The translations under genes and the position numbers were made by a program. A stretch of DNA of 64,000 bases, from the NCBI GenBank assembly GCA_037178675.1, contig JAYMGJ010000314.1:147444-211443 (forward strand), read 5' to 3'. The notes under the pieces are model-generated. The model was not told where the DNA came from. It ran no database searches and worked only from the letters and a program-made list of their open reading frames with translations. Each line of letters starts with the position of its first letter. Within the stretch, counting starts at the first letter, position 1. Of this stretch, positions 1 through 10,604 are shown in pieces. The DNA is from Scleroderma bovista (lineage: Eukaryota > Basidiomycota > Agaricomycetes > Boletales > Sclerodermataceae).

Positions 1-552
1 GAATGGCCTCACCTCTGGGGGCCATTTCCTATGTTATTCAACAATGCATTTAACGGAGCTAGCCATTCGATATGACTGTTCGAAGCTTCCAGATACAAAG
101 GAAATACGGGGATCATGGGCAACAAACTCGGTACATCCTTCCATACACCGCATAATCACATGGATGGTATTGGCACTTCCAAAGATTTCCATGAATACAC
201 ACAGTATGTCGCACAACTTGGATAATAGAAGTATATTTAATGCTCCCTTGTTCTCACAGTGATATTTTACCGCAGACAAATACTGGCAATGATTGCAATC
301 ATGGAAGGATATAAAACTGACTACACAACAGTGGAATACAATGCCCACACACCGGTCATGGGTAAAGGTGATATCATGGCACAGGAGATGGAAGGGGAGC
401 GGAAAGCTGCTATGGTGATTGTGCAGAGGTTGAAGATTGGTCTGAAGGTAGCAGATGCTGCTGTGGAGCTCGGGGAAGGATCGTGGTGGGATCGTGGTCC
501 TTCGTGCAATATTGTGGAAATACTCGCAACACTGAATTCCAAAACAGATTAG
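1..552 (+). CDS. 3' part of a hypothetical gene, cut by the window edge
   Basis: An open frame runs from about base 80 and ends at a TAG at 550-552. A GTATGT...CGCAG intron at 204-275 (72 nt) joins HEYTQ to QILAMIAIMEG in frame. Without it both flanking frames stop early. The product is about 130 residues of visible C-terminus: a Gly/His/Asn-rich stretch (MGNKLGTSFHTPHNHMDG) followed by a Met/Glu-rich, probably helical end (AQEMEGERKAAM...LKVADAAVELGEG). The true start is not visible and may lie outside the window. I recognise no domain. The gene lies directly upstream of the first repeat array, which begins within 20 bases of its stop, so the array probably covers its 3' UTR or marks an insertion edge. 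Confidence is moderate to low, since it rests on one intron and frame continuity. Confidence 0.4.
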
Positions 553-564
553 GGGGTGTTCTGG

Positions 565-2630
565 AGTCTTAGCCCATACAGGTATATTGTGTTCTATCAT
601 CATATATCGTTCGCTGTTCTGCGTGGCTGTAATAAACATATATAAGCTTGTAGAAAGGCATACAAGGTGCAGCCGAGCAGGCATTTTGCCCGAGGCTCAC
701 CCCAATCCTCATCCACCAAGCATTGTACACTTTGTTCGCACTTGTTCGCAGTATTCTATACACCTTCAGAAAATATATAGAAGCTTGTAGAACGATATTA
801 AAGCTCCAGGAACTGACCACGCATTTGTGCCTGAGGCTCATCACGATCCTCACCCACTGAGCATAATAGACTTTGTTCGCATTTGTTCGCAGTATTCTAC
901 TTGGCTGGTATGAATACATATAAGCTTTTAAAACGGTATACAATGTGCGGGAGCTGACCATGCATTTTTTCCTGAGGCCCATCCCAATCCTCACTCACCA
1001 AGCGCTGTATACTTTGTTCGTACTTGTTCGCAGTATTCTACACACATTTAGAAAATATATAAAAGCTTGTAGAACGGTATTCAAGGTCCAGGAGTTGACC
1101 ATGCATTTTGTCCTGAGGCTCATCCCGATCCTCACCCACCCAGCATACAGCCTTTGTTCGCATTTGTTCGCAGTATTCTACGTGGCTACTATAAACGCAT
1201 ATAAGCTTTTAGAATGGTATACAATGTCTAGGAGCTGACCACGCCTTTTTGCCTGACACTCATCCCGATCCTCACCAACCCAACATTATAGACTTTGTTC
1301 ACACTTGTTCGCATTATTATACGTGGCTATTATAAACATGTATAAGCTTGTAGAACGGTATACAAGGTCAAGGAGCTGTCCACGCTTTGTTGCCCGAGGC
1401 TCATCCCACTCCTCACCCACCCAGCATCATAGACCTTGTTCGCACTGATTTGCAGTATTCTACGTGGCTGGTATAAACCCATATAAGCTTTTAGAACGGT
1501 ATACAAGGTCCAGGAGCTGACCACACATTTTTGCCTGATGCTCATCCCGATCCTCACCCACCCAGCATTATAGACTTTGTTCGCATTTGTTCGCAGTATT
1601 ATACGTGGCTGCTATAACCACATGTAAGCTTTTAGGACGGTATACAAGGTCCAGGAGCTGTCCACGCTTTGTTGCCTGAGGCGCATCCCACTCCTCACCC
1701 ACCCAGCATTATAGATGTTATAAACGCGCATGAGCTGTTAGAACGGTATACAAGGTCCAGGAGCTGACCATGCCTTTTTTCTTGAAGCTCATCCCGATCC
1801 TCACCCACCCGGCATTATAAACTTTGTTCGCATTTGTTCGCATTTGTTCGCAGTATTCTATGTGGCTGCTATAAACACATATAAGCTTTTAGAATGGGAT
1901 ACAATGTCCAGGAGCTGACCACGCTTTTTTTCCTGACACTCATCCCGATCCTCACCCACCCAGCATTATATACTTTGTTCAAACTTGTTCGCATTATTAT
2001 ACGTGGCTATTATAAACACATATAAGCTTGTAGAACGGTATACAATTTGCGGAAGCCGACCACGCATTTGTGTCTTAGGCCCTGGGCATCCTGATCCTTA
2101 CCCAGACCAAAGCATTGTATACTTTGTTCGCACTTATTCGCAGTATTCTACATACCTATAGCCAACATATATAATCTTTCAGAATCATATACAAGGTTCA
2201 GGAGCCGACCACGCATTTTTGCCCGAGGCCCACTCCGATACTCACCTTCCTAACATTGTAAGCCTTTTTCGCACTTGTTTTCAGTATTCTATGTAGCTGT
2301 AGAAAACACATATAAGATTGTATGATGGTGTATAAGGTTCAGGAGTCGACCACGCATTTCATCTAGAGGCTCACCATATTAGTCACGCATCCAGCATCAC
2401 AAGCTTTGTTCGCACTTGTTCATAGTATTCGTACCTTTAATGAAAGTAAATAAGCTTGTAGACTAGTATACAAGGTGCAGGAGCCGACCACATATTTTCT
2501 CTTCAGAGACCCACCCTGTTAGTCACTCACCAGCACCGTAAACCTTGTTCACACGTCTTTGCATGTAGTCTTAATATACTACGTAGACTGGATAAGCATA
2601 TATAATACTTCTATCCTGTTTCCTCAATCT
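565..2630 (+). repeat. Tandem array 1, ~142-bp units with a TTTGTTCGCACTTGTTCGC core
   Basis: About 13-14 diverged head-to-tail units. Each carries a TTTGTTCGCA-CTTGTTCGCA core (for example near 732, 871, 1013, 1155, 1577, 1974, 2123 and 2404), then AGTATTCTACGTGGCTG, a TATA-like ATAAACACATATAAGCTT, GAACGGTATACAAGGTCC, AGGAGCTGACCACGCAT, and GCCTGAGGCTCATCCCGATC-like text. The core is itself a 9-10 base direct repeat, and one unit near 1821 has a third copy. One unit near 1700 is internally shortened. Divergence increases toward 2.6 kb. ORFs through the array are shadows of the repetition. Confidence 0.9.
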
Positions 2631-2639
2631 TCGCAACCA

Positions 2640-2987
2640 TCGCCACCTATCTCACGTTGCAATCTCCATCAGATGGCACTCTTGGGTCAGTCGAATTTCA
2701 CGCTGTTGGTACCATCGTGAGAACAGAACACCGTGTACGGGACAATGGTTGTGTCAGCTAGCACTGGAAACCCTAGAACCACCCCTAAAATGGTAAGTGC
2801 CACAGACCCCTACCTGGGGCATGTTTACACTTCAAACCCTGTCAACCATTTGTGTTGAAGCTGTCCGCAAATCATGTCTGAATCCTCGGTACTTCCAATA
2901 ACTGGCTAGTTGACAAATGCATTGTACTGGTTAATATATTCACCGATAGCTATTTCTTTAGGTGATCATGGAAGCCAACTTATCAAA
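2640..2987. other. No gene seen; 5' flank of the next gene
   Basis: About 350 bases of unique sequence between array 1 and the next ATG. I see no open frame with coding character and no repeat unit. Confidence 0.5.
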
Positions 2988-3678
2988 ATGCCAAGGAGAA
3001 AGTGCGTGATTAAGCAATTGGGTAGTCCAATCTCTCGCTCCGACAAATTATGCAGAGCCCTGCAGATTAGCGTTGTACAAATGAGAGCTACTGCGGTAAG
3101 CCATTTACAGGGACTTGCCGTACTTCTGGACTAATGGGTTGTAGAAACTTGTAAAAGATTTGCTTCCAGAATATCTGGATGTGAACAAAGCATTTCGTGA
3201 TCAACATCAGCTGTGTGTGGCAAGTCTCAAAAGGGTGGTAAGTTATAGTGCTTCTTTTGTCAAGTTTTGGCTTAAACATCATCATCAGCTAAAACAGAGG
3301 AAGCCATTCCTCGCCCGCTATGAGGACGGGTGGGCAATGGAAGTTTTCATCAGGAGAGAAATCTTACGCAGGCATCTATCGGTGGTCGACCCATGGACAA
3401 TACGTACATCTTCGCATGCACATTCATCCTCGCCCGAACCTTTATATTCCACTGCACAGACCTCGCTTCTCGAATTCCTGAAATCAGTGGAACCGGATTC
3501 CTCCCATCTTTTATTTCATTTTGCACGTTATGGCCTCTCCAATGATAGGTTCGAGGACTTCGTTGCATTACCTCCTGACGACAGGACAGCATTTGTACGT
3601 GCAATACTACGCGATGCCCAAGTCCCAGACAGATATGTTCGTTGTGTTCTGACTGCAGTAAATAATTTGTCACATTAA
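2988..3678 (+). CDS. Hypothetical small protein, 193 aa, three exons
   Basis: The exons are 2988-3095, 3145-3237 and 3298-3678. The introns are GTAAGC...GTAG (49 nt) and GTAAGT...ACAG (60 nt, frame-preserving), both in phase 0. The start at 2988 gives the basic N-terminus MPRRKCVIKQLG. An ATG 21 bases upstream reads into a stop. The middle has the pattern LPEYLD...KPFLARYEDGWAMEVFIRREI, and the C-terminal third is a helical FARYGLSNDRFEDFVALPPDDRTAF segment followed by RYVRCVLTAVN. This resembles small orphan proteins of mushroom genomes, but I cannot name a family. It is the first gene inside the repeat-framed block. Confidence 0.6.
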
Positions 3679-3679
3679 C

Positions 3680-4890
3680 TTGTTTGTACTATCACTGTTC
3701 GTCTCTGTGCCTGGCCTATTTAATCAAGGGTCTTTTTCAAATAGTTCTGAGTTATGCGACACCTGAAAGACCTTCACATCAAAGTCCACCAGCAGTCGTA
3801 TAGACGATTTCCAACAACTCTATGCAGCGTGACATAAAGGTTAAACAGACCAAGACCTCCGGTACATTACTCACAATGTCGGTTCTTCTAAATTTGAACA
3901 AATCCGTTGCATGGAGCAATTCAATTGTGGTTACCTGTGTTCACCTTCTCCACTGTAGGTGCAAGAGATCCTATAATTGAAATACGGGAAATACCACTTT
4001 AATAGATTGATACATAAATCGTCTTCACAATAGCTGTAATATTCAACGTATGCCATCCCCAACAAGCAAGGTTCTGCCGACGCAGGCAGCATTTCAAGTG
4101 ACTAAGCCGCTGTCAACATCACATCAGTGATGACACCCAATGTTTCTTATATTATGTAGCGGCTGACAAGTCTAGTCCTACATAAAAGCTATATCGGGGT
4201 CCCTCACGGGATCCCACAAAGAGTATTTTTTTTACTGTATTGTCATAATTGTTAGTCCACCAGACAAATGGAAACAAGTATTTCTCATGGATCCTTTCTA
4301 CTCTTCTATGTGTTTCTTGGCATGGGTGTACTTGCATGTGGCTGTCTCCTCCGTTGATTGAAAAAGGCCCTGCCTTCCAGTCGCCATTCTGGACCTACTG
4401 CAGCAGATCCAACAAGTCCAGATTGGAAAACTATCTAGATGGACGGTATGGCTGGAATTCACCGCTCTCTTTGACCATTCAATATTTACTGACAATGCTG
4501 CTTTATCATAGCCTGGCACTCCCACTGCCAAGGTAATTCATAACGCTCCCCAACAGCGCCTTCAACACTCTTTAGTCATCGCCAATGCGGTGATGGCATC
4601 GAATAAATATCCTGGGTAACCAATGGAGCGTTCTGAGAAGAATGTATTAGATATGTTGTTTGATGTTCGAGTGTTTGGAGTTGTGCCAGATTTATTTGAC
4701 TTTGTTCGGGGGCACTGTTTGTGATTTTTAGACACTTCTTGTGCATTCTAGTAGTGATTACGATCTGTTGGCTTGGCGGAGCATCGAATTTCTAATGTAT
4801 ACAACAAGGCACAAATATATCACTTAGAAATGAGTTGAATACATGCTTCTCAATTCTAGGAGCCAGACGAATAATTACAGATGATGTGTT
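3680..4890. other. No gene seen
   Basis: About 1.2 kb between two convergent genes. Open frames here (for example 4249-4536) lack plausible splice partners and show no protein-like composition. I see no terminal repeats or tandem structure. Confidence 0.5.
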
Positions 4891-4895
4891 GCACT

Positions 4896-6010
4896 CTATT
4901 CACTGTCCGATGACGATGAGGAAGAGGAGGATGATGATGATGCGGAGGACGTATATTGTGGTGTCTCCCTCCTAGACCTAGTCCGTCTGTCGGATGTACC
5001 CTGTGCAGATCCCCTCCCCCTTGCAGAGGGCCTAGACCTAGTCTGTCTGTTGGATGCACCCTGTGTAGACCCCCTCCCCCTTGCAGACCCCCTTCTACCC
5101 TTTGTCACTTGTGGCGGTTTGCTAGCCACATTAGCTCTACTACTCCCCTCTGCCGTTGGCTTCTGGGGCACATTTTCTATGCCACCGCCGCCATCGGAAC
5201 CATCCTCAGATTGCAGGTGTTCAGTGTATTCATATCCAACTGTTACACATGAGTGGTGAAATGTGCCAAGGATAAAACACTTACAGTCCATATCTGTCTT
5301 CACCAGTGGGTCATAAAAGTTGGTCATCTCATCAAGCAGCATTCGAGCCGTATCCTCTCCATCATCTGGTAGCTCGAATAATGATTGGGCTCCATACCAA
5401 ACGTCTCCAAGGTTGTCGGCATGCTCCTTCCAATCTATAATATGATGGTAACATGAGTGTCAGAGGAGGCATGATTTGGAATATATGTGAGTGACTTCTG
5501 ACCTATTTGTGCCACATCGACGCGATCAATGTTCAGATCAGATTGGCGCCTGAAATCTCTGACCATTGATGGCTCATGGCGCCCGACAAAGAACTCGATA
5601 GCCAAGTAGCTGTCGAAGACCTTGCAGCGCCATTTTGGATCACGGTCTTCGCTCGCAACATTACCAGCTTCTTGAGCCAGGCAACAAAGGATTGCGTCCA
5701 TATATTGCAGAATCCTTCCGAGGTTGTCTTGCATCAATTTTGTTACCCCAAGCTCCGCGTGAAACTGAAGAACTAGCCGGATGGCGTTCTCTCGCCACAC
5801 AAATGCACTGATGACCTCCGTATAATGACTCGGAAAACGCGCGACCTGTGGTAAACCTCCTTTTGCGTCGAAGCCCAGCGCAACTTGGCAAGTCCAACTC
5901 GAAGCCTCATTTTGATGATCGGGAGCCAACTCAACTTTCCGACAATCGTCAATCAATGCTGCAAGCTTACGCTCACTGGGGCGCGATTCGGGGAAATAAA
6001 TGGTAGCCAT
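4896..6010 (-). CDS. Hypothetical protein A1, paralogue of the gene at 10.6-12.0 kb
   Basis: Exon 1 is 6010-5503. A GTCAGA...TATAG intron at 5502-5435 (68 nt, phase 1) precedes exon 2, and a second 45-nt GTAAGT...ACAG intron at 5284-5240 is likely because it is frame-preserving. The N-terminal domain carries the pattern YLAIEFFVGRHEP..VRDFRRQ..NIDRVDVAQ|DWKEHADNL. The paralogue at 10.6-12.0 kb has YLITEFLIGRHDP..VTQFRRQ..NIERMSLTQ|DWEKYAKRL, and in both an intron splits the Asp codon of DW. The C-terminus is disordered: RG/RGS and TRSR tracts ending in a Ser-rich run and an acidic DSE tail. No enzyme motif is visible. The start lies 115 bases from the divergent gene at 6126, suggesting a shared promoter. 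Function is unknown. Confidence 0.65.
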
Positions 6011-6125
6011 CAGTGCAAGCGACGACCTTGGTGCTGATGAAGGTTTGAGTTAGCTTATGTAATACACGCGTCGGTAAAAATATAAGCATGATCTCTACAT
6101 CACTACACGACCAATTCCCCCAATC
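6011..6125. promoter_or_regulatory. Short divergent intergenic region, probable bidirectional promoter
   Basis: Only 115 bases separate the start codons of A1 (-) and the ATP-grasp-like gene (+). The stretch contains AAAAATATAAGC, which could act as a TATA-like element, and the ACGCGTCGG motif. A shared promoter is inferred from spacing alone. Confidence 0.4.
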
Positions 6126-8339
6126 ATGCCAAAGCGGAGCAGAAAAATTCCAGGGTATGAGGTTTGCATTCATACTTGCAATGGAGAATTTTGTGAGACT
6201 GGTAGCCAACTTGTGTGGCCAAAGGAAGGAAGCGGATGTCTGAGACATGCGTCGACCTTCGATAAACATCCGCAATGTCATTCTGAATGCCCTGGTGCAT
6301 CCGCATTTCTGGAGAGACCACGTCGAGTGGATAGGGCTCGTGATGCCACCATAGAAGAGATTTCAAAACATCTCGGAGAGGCCATCGCTGGAGCAGAGAG
6401 GCTGCGACGTGGGGACATGCCACAACAGTGAGTATCTTTCCTTGGTTGATATTTACATGATAGATGATATTCTCTGGCTACAGTACCACAGGGGATATGG
6501 ATGTGGATGGTGATGTGGTGATGGGAAACGATGAAATACGGACAAAGGATCATGTTCATGAAGTGAGTATGGTGGGTAATTCAGAAGAGATGGGAGAAGG
6601 ATCAGAACACGTCAATATGGTCAACAAAGATCAGGATTACCATGGGCCTCATCCTGAACCATCTCGACTTATTGCCTCACGTTCTTGTGACACAACTTCC
6701 AGGGAGTCGAGAGACGTCAACTCGTATTACCCACAGTCTATCCCTTCGTCGCGATCACAATCTGTCATTAGCGACATACGCCCATCACTGTCCATGACAC
6801 GCCTCTCAGTTCCTACAACGTCAGTATCACCGTCTCCGAGCATCTATTCCAGACCATCATCGGTAAACAGAGACGACTGGTACCCAATCCAACCTTCGCC
6901 GAATCGGATATTCAAGATCTTGTATATCCCTGACCCGAGTCGGCAGGCATCACGAAGCGAAGCAAATGGTGATCTAGGATGGGCAGATCGTCATATATCA
7001 GCCACCCAGTACGAAACTATAAAGCACCTGCACGGGTTTGTGCACAAAGTTTCAACCGGAAGGGACTCGATAAAGGTCAAGGTTTGTGAGTGGGTGAGTA
7101 AATTATCTCTGCTGTGCAGGGTAACAGGTATCCACTGCACATTTCAGCTTTGGATGGCACTTCAGATGGAAGACTATGACAACTCATCGGTATTCAAAAT
7201 TCATTATACCACTTGGGAAAGGTTTAGAGATGTTGTCATCAACCCCGAAGATGGGACGTCAGATTGGAATCACTTCGTAAAAATGGACTGTATCATAGGG
7301 GGAATAGACTACTCAATAAATCACAGGTATGTCCCTAGTGTATTGTCATAAACTTTTTGTATCTCATCACTTTCCATCTTCTTGTAGGTGCACCTCAAAT
7401 CCCTACAACCTTGATGAGAAAAGCTTCGAAGTGTATGAGAGACATTTACAGTTCCTCACCGAGAAAGTGCAGTTCTGGCCTCCGGTAGGGCAGGTTCGAG
7501 CGGCAGCAAACAAATGGCAAACAAGTCGGCACCTGCAATTGCTTGCAAAGGACTTCAGTCAGTATGCTCCCGCTACCAGACTTCTCCGACAAGGTGATGA
7601 AATAAAGAGGACGGATGTTCTGAAACGGAGCCACAGCGACTGTGGATTCCATGTGATATTGCCCAATGCTCCATTATCTCATCGTACATGGGATTATCTC
7701 ACCAGCAAGATCAACCCCGGAACGGATGAGTTCTGGATGGCTCAGGAATTTGTACCCAGCCTGGCAGATATTGGCGAATGGAGGGTGTTTATAGTCGGAG
7801 GGACAATCATATCTGTGATGCATACTTTCAAGCAGGGAAATGGGAAATGGTTAGGGACAACGGTCGAGAAGTATATGACCATTGAGGAAATAAGGTCTGA
7901 GTCCCTCTATTCTAACATAATGTGACACTCAATTACATTACCACTACCCAGTCTAATGATGCAGGGAACCACCCTGACTCCAGCAGATTGGCGCAAACAA
8001 ATTGTAAATCCTCAAAGAGGAACAAATGTAGTCCGGGATCGTGGCCGAGCAGAGTTCTATAGTTTTGTGATGAGCACATGGAAAAATCTGGTATTGCGCG
8101 AGTCACGGGAATATGGTTCGAAACCATCTATTTCTGTGTTTTGCAGAATGGATATTGGCCTCAGGATAGAAAATGGACACAACCCGCAATACTTCGTAAA
8201 TGAGGTTGAGCGGACACCGACAACGAGCTTGTGGCTAACATGCAACCATACCGACACATTGGGAACTTTGGCGGATACATTCGCGATGGTATTCAAACAG
8301 TGGATCATGGACATGGTGAACCCATACATCATTGCATAG
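6126..8339 (+). CDS. Putative ATP-grasp-like protein with Cys-rich N-terminus, 661 aa
   Basis: Five exons: 6126-6427, 6484-7093, 7148-7326, 7388-7894 and 7952-8339. All introns are GT-AG, 54-61 nt, with consistent phases (total 1986 nt). Residues 1-60 are basic then Cys/His-rich (CIHTCNGEFC...C.RH...HPQC), a possible zinc site. Residues ~100-250 are Ser/Pro-rich and probably disordered. The C-terminal half reads like an ATP-grasp fold: VLKRSHSDCGFHV (K443) as the nucleotide-binding strand, FWMAQEFVP.....GEWRVFIVGGTIISVMHT (R496) as the central strands, and FCRMDIGL...YFVNEVE (D600, N616, E617) matching the metal-binding D...NE pattern. The ATP-grasp assignment is inferred from these motifs, and the substrate is unknown. 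The gene sits between repeat arrays 1 and 2 and is divergent from A1. Confidence 0.7.
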
Positions 8340-8409
8340 TACCAGCGGTATCTAGCTCTAGCACCTTGCATATACTACACCAAGCTTTTGTGTTTTTATC
8401 TAAATTAAC

Positions 8410-9162
8410 TAGAATATTTTGAACACGTGCGAACAAAGTGTACAGTGTAGGATGAGCGATTGATAAGCTTGTAGAACGATATACAAAGTGCAGGTACCGA
8501 CCACACATTTCTGCCTGAGGCCTACCACAATCCTTGCACACTCAGCATGGTGGGCTTTGTTCGCACTTGTTCGCAGTATTTTATGTGGCTGAAATAAAGA
8601 TATATAAGCTTGTAGAATTGTATAAGATGTGCAGGAGCTTACCAAGCATTGTTGCCTGAGGCCTACCCCGATGCTCACCCATCCAGCATTGTGGACTTTG
8701 TTCGCACTTGTTCGCAGTATTCATATGTAAGCGTGTACAGTTCTATACAATGTGCAGGAGCTGACCACGCACCTTTGCATGAGGTTCACTCCAATACTCA
8801 CTTCAATACTCACCCAGCCAGAATTACGGACTTTGTGGGCACTCCATGCATTTTTACCTGGGGCCCATCCCAATCCTCACCCACCAAGCAGTGTATACTT
8901 TGTTCGCACTTTCCGCAGTATACTACACAGCTTTCGAAAGTATATAAAAGCTTGTAGAACGGTATACAAGGTCCAGGAGCTGACCACACATTTTTGCCTG
9001 AGGCTCATCCAGATCCTCACCCACCCAGCATTATAGACTTTGTTCAAACTTGTTCGCATTATTATACGTGGCTACCCCGATACTCACCCACCCAGGTTTG
9101 TATACTTTGTTCGCACTTGTTCGCAGTATTATACGTGCCTGGAATAAACATCTATAAGCTCG
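8410..9162 (+). repeat. Tandem array 2a, same unit family and orientation as array 1
   Basis: About five units with the same text as array 1, including TTTGTTCGCACTTGTTCGC cores at about 8553, 8698, 8900 (damaged) and 9107. The left edge near 8419-8441 starts with an inverted half-core (GTGCGAACAAAG). It begins about 80 bases after the ATP-grasp-like gene. Confidence 0.85.
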
Positions 9163-10545
9163 TGCGAACAAATGATACAATGCTTGGTGGGTGAGGATTG
9201 GGATGGGCCTCAGGAAAAAAATGCATGGTCGGCTCCCGCACATTTTATACCGGTTTTACAAACTTATATGCGTTCATACCAGCCGCTTAGAATACTGCTA
9301 ACAAGTGCGAACAAAGTCTATGGTTCCAGGTGGGTAAGGATCGGGATGAGCCTCAGGCACAAATGCGAGGTCGGCTCCTGAACAAGTGGGAAGATGGTGT
9401 ACAAGGTTTTGGGGGGTTGAAGATGGGGGTAGACCTCTGTAATAATTCAACGGTTGTGTTCCGCAGCCTGTAAACACTTTCAATATTCTTTCTACTATTG
9501 TAACGGCTACGTAGGATGTTGCGAACAAGTGCGAACAAATCAGAAGATGGTGTACAAGTGTTGGGGGTGACGATAGGGGCAGACATCTGTAATATTTCGA
9601 TGGGCACGTTCTGAAGCTTTTACACACATGGACCAGTACTTCTACAATGGTACCAACTGTGTAGGATGTTGCGAACAAGTGCGAACAAATGGGGAGGTGG
9701 TGTACAAGTGTTAGTGGTTGGCCATACAGGTTGACTTCTGTGATAATTTATTTGTGGTCTTCCCCAGCTTGTACACACTTGTTGCAGCCTGTGCACTATT
9801 GCTAGAATCAAACAAGTGCGAACAAATGGGAAGTTGGAGGACAAGCATTAGATGGTTGCATATAGTGGCAGACTTCTTGGATGATTGACGTGCATGTTCT
9901 GCAGCTTGTAAACACATGGAAAAGCATTGGCACTATTGTAGGGACTAGGTGGAACATTGCGAACAAGTGCGAACAAATGGGACGATGGTATACAAGCGTT
10001 AGGGTGTTGACTATAGGGGCAGGTCTCTCTAATCATTCGAAGGGCATATTCTACAGCTTGTAAAAACCTGTAGCAGCGCCTGGACGATCCTATGGACTGG
10101 AGGGAATGTTGCGAACAAGTGCGAACAAATGGGAAGATGGTATACAAGTGTTGGGGGTTGACGATAGGGGCAAATCTCTGTAATAATTCGATGGTCAGAT
10201 TCTTCAGCTTGTAAACACCTGTAGCAGCCTTTGTATCATTTTAAACACCAGAAGGAACATTGCGAACAATTTCCAATATAGTGTACAATCACACTGGAAT
10301 GAGCAAGAAAACACTACACCCACTTAGTAGGCATTCACCCTACCAACCTGAAACATATTTATAAACCTATTTGATCATTGCAAACAAGTGTGGACACTGG
10401 ATAATACACATATTGTATTAGGTCATAACAACCCCACAAATATGGCTCCACCGCTGTTCGTCAATTCATAAAGGCTTTCATACTCTTCGAAGTCATTTTA
10501 TAAACCTTTCTACGCATTGCGAACAAGTGCGAACACAAATACAGA
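9163..10545 (-). repeat. Tandem array 2b, inverted, with a second unit family sharing the same core
   Basis: At about 9163 the array flips. Two inverted array-1-type units (to ~9385) are followed by about eight ~150-bp units of a different family. Its text is GATGGTGTACAAGTGTTGG, GACGATAGGGGCAGACTTCT, GTAATAATTCGATGG, TTCTGCAGCTTGTAAACAC. Both families keep GCGAACAAGTGCGAACAAA (for example 9508, 9671, 9810, 9958 and 10110). The last copies near 10260, 10380 and 10520 are eroded. Conservation of the core across otherwise unrelated units is the notable feature. Confidence 0.85.
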
Positions 10546-10604
10546 TATGATACGGGTGATAACCAAGGTAAGCTTCATATGGTGTACTGTATAGCTGTAA
10601 TGCA

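Noticed and set aside
34..684. 216-codon minus-strand ORF at the left edge
   Set aside because: It overlaps the better supported plus-strand gene and runs into the repeat array.
569..1557. Several 60-140 codon ORFs in array 1
   Set aside because: They are frame by-products of the tandem units; none is preserved across units.
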